In this document: positions 57,522-64,000 of the stretch, piece by piece
Numbering within the stretch: the first letter of the stretch is position 1
Layout of the letters: each line of letters begins with the position of its first letter
NCBI RefSeq assembly: GCF_900107265.1
Contig: NZ_FNPJ01000006.1
Location: 1-64,000 of the forward strand
Length of the DNA stretch: 64,000 bases
Direction: 5' to 3'
Origin: Nitrosomonas sp. Nm33
GTDB lineage: Bacteria; Pseudomonadota; Gammaproteobacteria; Burkholderiales; Nitrosomonadaceae
Notes under the pieces: model-generated
The model's database searches: none
Seen by the model: the letters and a program-made list of their open reading frames with translations, nothing else
What the model was told of the DNA's origin: nothing
Program-made: the position numbers and the translations under genes

Positions 57522-59846
57522 TTATGATGTCGTGCCTGCTACTTTTCCAAAATCAGGAGAAAAATCATCGACCATAATCACGCGACGTCGCAGTACTTTC
57601 ATCTTTTCGAGTAATGCCGCTTCTTCTTGATTAATGATGCCGCGCTCCAGTGCCTCGGTCACTTTTTCATTATTGGATGTAGTCAATTGACCTGCCTTAA
57701 TTGCGTTGCGCAATTTTATCTCGATGGCGTCGCATGCTACGGCACATTCCATAGCTTGTTCAAGATGTACTAATGGTTCTTTGTCAGCGGCAGGAACATA
57801 AATACCTGCTGTCAGACGATCACGCACTTCTCCAGGCTCCAGAATCAGTCGAGCAACTGTGTGCGAAAGCTCATCTGAAGGCGGAGCAAACCGCTTCCCT
57901 AACGGGAACACGAGTATTCGCATCACCCCCAGCATCAGCCAGTTTCCTGGAAAGTTTTTCAGCAATTCATCGAATGTCTGCTGAATACGATAAAGCGCAT
58001 CCTGAATCGACCAATGCAATAGCGGTAAATCTGCAACAGGTCGTCCATCATCTTCAAAACGCTTCAGTGTTGCAGAACACAAATACATCATACTAAGAAT
58101 ATCGCCGAGTCTTGCGGATATCCTTTCCTTCCGTTTAAGTGCTCCGCCCAGTTTTAGCATGGCAATATCGGTAAATAAAGCAAACGCGGCGGAAAAACGA
58201 GTCAATTGTTGGTAATAATCGGTAGTATCGCTCAGAACACCTTCTGGCACCCCTTTGATATATTTGCTGCTCAAACCAAAAAAGAAGCTACGGAAAATAT
58301 TACGCAGACTAAAAGCGATATGCCCTATCAGTGCCCGATCAAATGCAATCGAAGCATGTTTCTTGTCTGGATCATTAGCTGCATTGATTTCTTGCAATGC
58401 GTAGGGATGGCCACGAATTGCACCCTGACCGAATATGATCATATTCCGCGTTAAGATATTAGCACCTTCAACTGTGATACTTACAGGAATTTGCTGATAG
58501 GTGCGGGCCAGATAATTGCCCGGTCCCAGACAAATGGCTTTGCCCCCATGCACATCCATAGCATCGATAATCGCTTGCCGAGCGCGCTCGGTCAAATGAT
58601 ATTTAACAATAGCTGAAATTACTGACGGTTTTTCGCCCAGATCCACTGCTCCAGCAGTCATGACTCTAGCTGCATCCATCATATAGGTGTTGCCAGCAAT
58701 ACGTGCCAGTGCTTCTTCCACCCCTTCAAAGAAACCAATGGGTGTCTTGAATTGCACACGCACCCGCCCGTAAGCACCACTTGTGCGTGCAGCCAATTTG
58801 GCGGCACCACAACTGGTAGCAGGCAACGATATCGAACGTCCTGCGGCCAGACAGTTCATCAACATCCGCCAACCATTACCCACCCCTCCACGCCCACCGA
58901 TTACCCACTCCATAGGAATGAATACATCCTTGCCAGAATTTGGGCCATTCTGGAATACTCCATTCAACGGAAAATGGCGACGGCCGATGTTCACGCCTGG
59001 CGTACGGGTAGGAATCAATGCCAAAGTAATACCAAGATCTTCTTGATCCCCGAGCAATCCGTTCGGATCACGTAGCTTGAAAGCCAATCCCAGGATAGTA
59101 GCAACCGGCCCTAGCGTAATGTATCGTTTTTCCCAAGTAACACGCATGCCGAGTACATCTTGCTGACCGTTATACTCACCCCGGCATACAATACCTAGAT
59201 CAGGTATCGAGCCAGCATCAGAGCCTGCCTCGGGTCCGGTCAAGGCAAAACAAGGCACCTCAATACCTTTCGCTAAACGGGGCAGATAATAGTTTTTCTG
59301 CTCCTCAGTGCCGTAATGCAGTAGTAACTCAGCTGGCCCCAGTGAATTTGGCACCATGACGGTCACTGCTGCCGTGTTACTGCGCGAACCGATTTTCATC
59401 ACCACCTCAGAATGCGCCAATGCTGAGAAACCATATCCCCCATATTCCTTAGGAATAATCAAGCCGAAGAATCCATTATCTTTAATGAAGTGCCAGACGT
59501 GTGGTGGCAAATCTTGACGTTCGTGGGTAATATGCCATTCATCCAGCATCGCACAAAGCTGCTCGACGGGCCCATCCAGGAATGCTTTTTCCTCCCGACT
59601 GAGAGCAGGTTTGGGGTAAGCCAGTAATTTGTGCCAATCTGGTTTACCGCTAAATAGCTCTCCCTCCCACCACACTGTACCTGCATCGAGTGCTTCCCGT
59701 TCAGTCTGTGAAATCTGAGGAAGAATTTTGCGGAAAATTTTCAATAGGAAATTGGAAACAAGGTTACGACGCAAGAATGGAATCACTAAAATGATTACTA
59801 TGATCCCTATCAACGAAAAAATTAGCAGTAAAAAAGACTGAAGCAT
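57522..59846 (-). CDS. fadE: Acyl-CoA dehydrogenase, FadE type
   Basis: The 774-residue protein is close to the size of E. coli FadE and far longer than mitochondrial ACADs. It has an N-terminal membrane segment (about residues 4-26). An ACAD core follows with GFFGLIIPKEYGGYGFSA, CFALTGPEAGSDAGS and EGANILTRNMIIFGQGAIRGHP. A FadE-specific C-terminal domain follows (DUF1974). It carries out the first oxidation of fatty acyl-CoA using FAD. It is read toward the ligase gene across a rep-B element. Confidence 0.93.
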   Translation of the reverse strand: MLQSFLLLIFSLIGIIVIILVIPFLRRNLVSNFLLKIFRKILPQISQTEREALDAGTVWWEGELFSGKPDWHKLLAYPKPALSREEKAFLDGPVEQLCAMLDEWHITHERQDLPPHVWHFIKDNGFFGLIIPKEYGGYGFSALAHSEVVMKIGSRSNTAAVTVMVPNSLGPAELLLHYGTEEQKNYYLPRLAKGIEVPCFALTGPEAGSDAGSIPDLGIVCRGEYNGQQDVLGMRVTWEKRYITLGPVATILGLAFKLRDPNGLLGDQEDLGITLALIPTRTPGVNIGRRHFPLNGVFQNGPNSGKDVFIPMEWVIGGRGGVGNGWRMLMNCLAAGRSISLPATSCGAAKLAARTSGAYGRVRVQFKTPIGFFEGVEEALARIAGNTYMMDAARVMTAGAVDLGEKPSVISAIVKYHLTERARQAIIDAMDVHGGKAICLGPGNYLARTYQQIPVSITVEGANILTRNMIIFGQGAIRGHPYALQEINAANDPDKKHASIAFDRALIGHIAFSLRNIFRSFFFGLSSKYIKGVPEGVLSDTTDYYQQLTRFSAAFALFTDIAMLKLGGALKRKERISARLGDILSMMYLCSATLKRFEDDGRPVADLPLLHWSIQDALYRIQQTFDELLKNFPGNWLMLGVMRILVFPLGKRFAPPSDELSHTVARLILEPGEVRDRLTAGIYVPAADKEPLVHLEQAMECAVACDAIEIKLRNAIKAGQLTTSNNEKVTEALERGIINQEEAALLEKMKVLRRRVIMVDDFSPDFGKVAGTTS

Positions 59847-60074
59847 CGTTTTTCCTGTAAGAATTGAGAGTTTGATTACACTACACTACCGCAGAAAATA
59901 CTTGTGTCAAGTCTTACTGCGCAGAAATTCTCAATGGTCTATCAAAATCCCATTGAAGTGTTGTAAAATTGACCCAGATCACGAACAAAGTAATAAGCGT
60001 CAATATCTGACTTACCTCCTGACCTGGTGTCATAATACCTATATCTATCGGCATTGATCTCATTAGGACTATAA

Positions 60075-60983
60075 ATGGAAAACCGGGCCCATGCACTTGC
60101 AGCGGGTTTATTCGTAATTATCCTTGGCATGGCAGCCGCTGCCGCTGTCATGTGGTTTGGTGAGCAGAAGATCCTTCACAACCACTATATTCTAGTATCG
60201 AAAGAGGGTTCCGTGGCAGGATTGAATCCTGAATCATCGGTTCGCTATCGTGGTGTTCCAGTCGGCAAAGTCGAAGAAATTGATTTCGATCCAGAGAATC
60301 CCAATCTGATCTTGATACGCATCGCCGTGAGCAGCCATATCGTTTTCCCTAAAAATATCTATGCACAATTAGCTACCGTGGGATTGACTGGACTCGCCTT
60401 TATCGAAATGAATATCGAAGGTAAAGAACCTGATACCGAGCAATTATCACCAGATGAACGTATCCCTTTGCGCCCCTCTTTCGTCAAAGAACTATCCAGT
60501 TCATTCGAAGATTTAGTCAAAACTTCTAACCAAGCTATCAAACGCATCAATTCTCTGTTAAACGAAGAGAACCAGACGCAAATCAATACTATTCTGACCA
60601 GTTTCGCACAAGCTGTCCGCCGCTACGATAATTTGGCAGATCAGCTACAATCAGGTATTAAATCCATACCTGATTTAACTTCTGAGGTTCGACTTGTGTT
60701 TAAGCAGACCAATCAGCTCTTTTCAGATATCAATCAAGCCCTAGCAAAAATCAATCAGGAAAACGGCCTGGTAGATGGCTTGACACAGAATACCCAGGAA
60801 CTCGCTGATACTTTGCAGAAATTGCGAGAAGTCAGCACGGCCATTACAGAAAGCTCCTACAGTATCAACCGTATGGTGCTTAAATTTGAAGAGCAGCCGC
60901 AAAGTTTGCTATTTGGTAGTCCTCCTGCTTTGCCTGGCCCTGGAGAAAGCGGTTTTGTGCCGCCACGGAAGATCATGCCATGA
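60075..60983 (+). CDS. MCE/MlaD-family substrate-binding protein
   Basis: The 302-residue protein has one N-terminal membrane helix (about residues 8-28). An MCE domain follows (LVSKEGSVAGLNPESSVRYRGVPVGKVEEIDFD...ATVGLTGLAFIEM), then a long coiled coil (about 150-270). MCE proteins form hexameric rings that carry lipids between membranes with an ABC ATPase and permease. Those partner genes are usually upstream; here fadE is divergent instead. It overlaps the following lipoprotein gene by ATGA. Confidence 0.88.
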   Translation: MENRAHALAAGLFVIILGMAAAAAVMWFGEQKILHNHYILVSKEGSVAGLNPESSVRYRGVPVGKVEEIDFDPENPNLILIRIAVSSHIVFPKNIYAQLATVGLTGLAFIEMNIEGKEPDTEQLSPDERIPLRPSFVKELSSSFEDLVKTSNQAIKRINSLLNEENQTQINTILTSFAQAVRRYDNLADQLQSGIKSIPDLTSEVRLVFKQTNQLFSDINQALAKINQENGLVDGLTQNTQELADTLQKLREVSTAITESSYSINRMVLKFEEQPQSLLFGSPPALPGPGESGFVPPRKIMP

Positions 60984-61603
60984 TCAAACTCGTTATTGTA
61001 TTTTTGTTGCTTACTGGTTGTACCTTAACACCGCAGAAAAATTCTCCAGTAGCCGTCTATGATCTTGGCCTACAGCATCCTGCAGACCATAGCAACTTAA
61101 CTCCCTTTAACACAAGCATTTTCGTGGCAGACATTAATGCTCCTATATGGCTGGATAATCCAGCAATCCAGTATCGACTCTCCTATCATGATCCGGCACG
61201 ATCCTATGCTTATGCCAACAGTCGTTGGGTTGCTTCACCTGCAAAACTGCTCACCTGGCGAATTAAAGATTACCTTGTTACCCGTAAAGGTATTATCAGT
61301 AGTCATGACAGCTTGAAGGCAAACTATACGTTGCTTATCGAACTTGAGGAATTTACTCAGGTATTTGATCAACCAGACAATAGTCGGGCTATCATTCGAT
61401 TGCGTGCAAGCCTGATCGAGCGAAATTCACGCCTATTACTCGCTCAAGAAAACTTTTCTAGCGAACAAGTTACACCTTCCGCCGATGCTACTGGCGCAGT
61501 CGCTGCTTTGATCTCAGCAAGTAATACTGTATCGGATAAGTTAAGCAAATGGCTTAGCGATCATCTGGCAAAGAAAAATTCCCCACCAAAAGAAATGTAT
61601 TAA
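60980..61603 (+). CDS. PqiC / ABC_trans_aux-type outer-membrane lipoprotein
   Basis: The 207-residue precursor has lipobox LLLTGC (C14). VYDLGLQHP, DINAPIWLDNPAIQYRLSYHDPARSYAYANSRWVASPAKLL and the helical C-terminus fit the auxiliary lipoproteins paired with MCE transporters. It probably receives lipid or anchors the MCE bridge at the outer membrane. It is coupled to the MCE gene by a 4-base overlap. Confidence 0.85.
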   Translation: MIKLVIVFLLLTGCTLTPQKNSPVAVYDLGLQHPADHSNLTPFNTSIFVADINAPIWLDNPAIQYRLSYHDPARSYAYANSRWVASPAKLLTWRIKDYLVTRKGIISSHDSLKANYTLLIELEEFTQVFDQPDNSRAIIRLRASLIERNSRLLLAQENFSSEQVTPSADATGAVAALISASNTVSDKLSKWLSDHLAKKNSPPKEMY

Positions 61604-61729
61604 CTTAATGATAAATAAGATAAGATTCTAAGCAACTTACTTCAGCTCTTACCAAAGCTCTTACCGTATAAATTTTTGCCTACTCTAAAAGTTTGAACAG
61701 GGCGATACCAGAAATAGGTCAATACTGAT

Positions 61730-62035
61730 ATGCTAGAAATCACTATTCCAGACAATCTAACCTTTGCTGACCTTAAATTAAACTTTAATGATGACGGTCA
61801 GATATCATTCAACATTCAGGTTATCGAGAGAATCTGTAATCTAAATGGATTGAGAGTGCACCATCTTTTTGCATCAGGTGAAAATGCTGTGCTCAGGTTA
61901 ATCGTAGTTTGGTATGCACAGCATCTAGCTGCGGGTGGTAAGCTTGATCAAACTGCTGAAAATTTGATGACTGAAATCAAGTTAGAAGGTAAAGATGGTG
62001 ACAGAGGTTTAACCACGCCACCATACAGCAGCTAA
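61730..62035 (+). CDS. Small protein of unknown function
   Basis: 101 residues. The N-terminus (LEITIPDNLTFADLKLNFNDDGQISF) looks like two or three beta-strands. The middle has ERICNLNGLRVHHLFASGENAVLRLIVVWYAQHLAAGG, a helix-rich stretch. The C-terminal 15 residues are polar. There is no signal peptide. I do not recognise the family. It lies 126 bp after the lipoprotein gene in a stretch with transposon debris on the far side. Confidence 0.5.
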   Translation: MLEITIPDNLTFADLKLNFNDDGQISFNIQVIERICNLNGLRVHHLFASGENAVLRLIVVWYAQHLAAGGKLDQTAENLMTEIKLEGKDGDRGLTTPPYSS

Positions 62036-62108
62036 TAAATGCCTATAATAATCAGTCATATAATACATTTATTAAAATATATGATTACCACATATTCTAG
62101 GAAATACA

Positions 62109-62273
62109 TTACCTGACAGATTTAACATCCCTGACCTCATCATTTTTTGAACGGTAATGATTTGCCTTGTGTAGTTCCCGCATAAAGACTTCATCAAGCA
62201 TTGTGGTTAATGTAGCAGTACCGTGGGCACGCGCCACTATCCTGCTTTGAGAGAAGTCTACTACCTCAAACAC
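62109..62273 (-). other. Possible small open frame, unassigned
   Basis: A GTG-started frame of 54 codons reads FSQSRIVARAHGTATLTTML then DEVFMRELHKANHYRSKNDE. Composition is protein-like, but no ribosome site or family is evident. It may be a gene fragment next to the transposase remnant. Confidence 0.2.
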
Positions 62274-62329
62274 TGTTCAATGATCCATGGAATATGCCGG
62301 GCAAATACAGTGCACACGCTTTTCTTACA

Positions 62330-62583
62330 CAGTGGCGTAATGAAATCAATCAAGCCAGAATTCCAGCTTCTCAGGCTTTTGCTAAAACTGTGACCTCCCA
62401 TTGGAACGATATTTTCACTTTATTGAATCCCGGCTGACCAATGACATTCTCGAGGGCATCGATAACAAAATTCAACTTGCCAAATAGTGCACTAGACACT
62501 ACCGAAATATTAACAACTTCATTAATATGATTTATTTCTTATACGGCAAACCCCAGTTTACTTACCCACGGTATTTCACATAG
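62330..62583 (+). pseudogene. ISL3-family transposase remnant (C-terminal end)
   Basis: Read in two frames, the sequence gives QWRNEINQARIPASQAFAKT then VTSHWNDIFTLL, then RLTNDILEGIDNKIQLAK, a stop, and CTRHYRNINNFINMIYFLYG. This is the typical ending of ISL3/IS204-type DDE transposases (TNxxLEGxNxxIQ...KxRARGYRNxxNFINMIYF). A frame change near 62434 and an in-frame TAG show it is dead. The gap 62036-62786 contains this relic and otherwise only unassigned sequence. Confidence 0.7.
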
Positions 62584-62786
62584 AATCCCAAAAAATGTAG
62601 CGAGCACTTTAAGCGCTACGCAGACGGAATACAGCAGCGGGACCCATTAATAGATAGATGACGAAATAAGTACACCATTAGACACATAATACAGGTAAAT
62701 TAGGGTACAAGAGATTTATAACGAAACTTCATTTCACAACCTCTCTGTGACGCGCTTGTGATAATATCCGTCACTTCTAACTCTAT

Positions 62787-62930
62787 ATGCATCTCGTGCG
62801 TCTACTGTATATCGTTGCTTTCATATCTCTCTGGCTGACTGCTTGTGGCACAAAAGGGCCGCTCTATCTTCCCCAAAAAGAACCCCCTCCAGCACCACAA
62901 CCCTCTGAGGAGACACAAAAAAATCAATGA
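62787..62930 (+). CDS. lptM: LptM-type small lipoprotein (YifL-like)
   Basis: The 47-residue precursor has a hydrophobic signal, lipobox LTAC (C20), and then the diagnostic GTKGPLYLP followed by a proline-rich tail. LptM (YifL) helps mature the LptD LPS translocon in the outer membrane. The gene is classically placed directly before lysA, as here, with ATGA overlap. Confidence 0.88.
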   Translation: MHLVRLLYIVAFISLWLTACGTKGPLYLPQKEPPPAPQPSEETQKNQ

Positions 62931-64000
62931 GCAAATTTACATCATTTACCTATCAACATGATCAACTTTTCGCTGAATCGGCTTCCTTAATCGAGATTGC
63001 GAAAGAATTCGGCACGCCCTGCTATGTTTATTCGCGCGCCGCGTTGACTGCCGCTTATCAAGAATTCAACCGCGCCTTCGCGGGGCGGGATCATCTCATC
63101 TGCTATGCAGTCAAAGCCAACTCCAATCTGGCCATTCTCAACATTCTTGCCCGTCTAGGGAGTGGTTTTGATATTGTTTCCGGTGGCGAGTTACAACGGG
63201 TATTGAAAGCTGGCGGAGACCCCCAAAAAATTGTATTTTCTGGTGTAGGTAAGAATCAGGATGAAATGCGTGCGGCGCTTGCTGCAGGCATTCTTTGCTT
63301 CAATGTCGAATCAGAAATGGAGTTGATGAGTCTTAACCAGCTTGCAAAGGAAATGGATAAAGTTGCGCCGGTAAGTCTTCGAGTTAATCCCGACGTTGAT
63401 GCTAAAACTCATCCTTATATCTCGACGGGTCTCAAAGAAAATAAATTCGGTATTCCCATGACCGAAGCAGAACGAATTTATCATACTGCAGCACACGAAC
63501 TTACTCACGTTCACATCACCGGTCTGGATTGCCATATCGGTTCTCAGCTCACTGAAATCGACCCATTTATCGAAGCCAGCAATAAAATGCTGGACCTACT
63601 GGATCGTTTGGAAAAACAAGGGATACGTATTGAGCATCTGGATTTGGGAGGGGGACTGGGCATACGTTATAACCAAGAATCACCTCCACCAATCAAAGAT
63701 TATGTGACAGCGTTATGTAACAGTGTTGGTCAACGTAAGCAACGCATACTTATTGAGCCTGGCCGCTCATTAGTTGGCAATACTGGCCTATTACTGACGC
63801 GTGTCGAATATCTTAAACACGCCCCCCATCGAAATTTTGCTATTGTGGACGCTGCGATGAATGATCTGGTGCGTCCAGCGCTGTACGATGCGTACCATGA
63901 GATATTGCCGATCGTTAAAAAGCCAGGTGAAATTAATACTTACCAGGTGGTAGGGCCTGTCTGTGAAACGGGAGATTTCCTTGGACACGATCGCCAGCTA
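62927..64000 (+). CDS. lysA: Diaminopimelate decarboxylase (cut by window end)
   Basis: 358 codons are visible from ATG 62927 and the frame is still open at the edge. The PLP lysine is in CYAVKANSN (K63). GxGFDIVSGGEL, HIGSQLTEI, EHLDLGGGLGIRY, IEPGRSLVGN and the closing PVCETGDFLG are class III PLP decarboxylase motifs. It makes L-lysine from meso-diaminopimelate. About 55-60 residues should remain beyond the window. The start overlaps the lptM stop (ATGA). Confidence 0.95.
   Translation, partial: MSKFTSFTYQHDQLFAESASLIEIAKEFGTPCYVYSRAALTAAYQEFNRAFAGRDHLICYAVKANSNLAILNILARLGSGFDIVSGGELQRVLKAGGDPQKIVFSGVGKNQDEMRAALAAGILCFNVESEMELMSLNQLAKEMDKVAPVSLRVNPDVDAKTHPYISTGLKENKFGIPMTEAERIYHTAAHELTHVHITGLDCHIGSQLTEIDPFIEASNKMLDLLDRLEKQGIRIEHLDLGGGLGIRYNQESPPPIKDYVTALCNSVGQRKQRILIEPGRSLVGNTGLLLTRVEYLKHAPHRNFAIVDAAMNDLVRPALYDAYHEILPIVKKPGEINTYQVVGPVCETGDFLGHDRQL

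Noticed and set aside
57374-57630. Open frames upstream of the fadE stop codon
   Set aside because: They cover the rep-B copy and the antisense end of fadE.
1-64000. CRISPR array, rRNA operon or prophage
   Set aside because: No regularly spaced short repeats, rRNA sequence or phage structural genes were seen; the large repeat is a simple two-unit tandem.

Overview
The window looks like a chromosomal piece of a Gram-negative betaproteobacterium, most likely a Nitrosomonas-type ammonia oxidiser. The basis is gene content and order: tpiA-secG-tRNA-Leu-nuoA..N in one block, a hopanoid locus (hpnA-mlaA-shc-hpnG), MlaA and MCE lipid-transport proteins, DsbB and XerD, on a moderately AT-rich background. 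This is inference; no rRNA or ammonia-oxidation gene is present to confirm it.

Accessory block (1-16450). It starts with the 3' end of an IS481-type transposase. It then holds a 6414-bp unit present twice, head to tail (445-6858 and 6859-13272), with one base difference noticed. Each unit carries an RTX calcium-binding protein, a TPR/LicD-like/cytidylyltransferase fusion, bacterioferritin-associated ferredoxin (bfd), bacterioferritin (bfr), a decayed pyrC fragment, and the permease and ATPase of a DevABC/MacAB-type exporter. The adaptor gene is cut at the junction in unit 1 and completed only after unit 2, followed by a TolC-family outer-membrane lipoprotein. Two Fur-box-like sites per unit suggest iron-responsive expression. 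A damaged IS200/IS605 element closes the block.

Housekeeping region (16450-36200): pyrC, rsmI, yraN, a pteridine-reductase-like SDR, a MidA-type methyltransferase, the hopanoid locus (hpnA broken by a frameshift), exbB, xseA, a DUF423 protein, an RlmL-like methyltransferase, dsbB, xerD, ogt, htpG with a heat-shock-type promoter, and a secreted sorbosone-dehydrogenase-like protein. Three related families of small inverted-repeat elements (called rep-A, rep-B and rep-C here) lie in the intergenic gaps, often directly against stop codons.

Respiratory region (36425-52685): the complete 14-gene complex I operon on the minus strand, read from a promoter upstream of tpiA through secG and a tRNA-Leu(GAG) gene.

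Last part (52900-64000): a SULT-type sulfotransferase and an HNH nuclease, then fatty-acid genes (YciA-type thioesterase, acyl-CoA ligase, acyl-CoA dehydrogenase). After these come an MCE protein plus lipoprotein lacking their ABC partners, an orphan small protein, an ISL3-family transposase remnant, and lptM-lysA, with lysA running off the window end.
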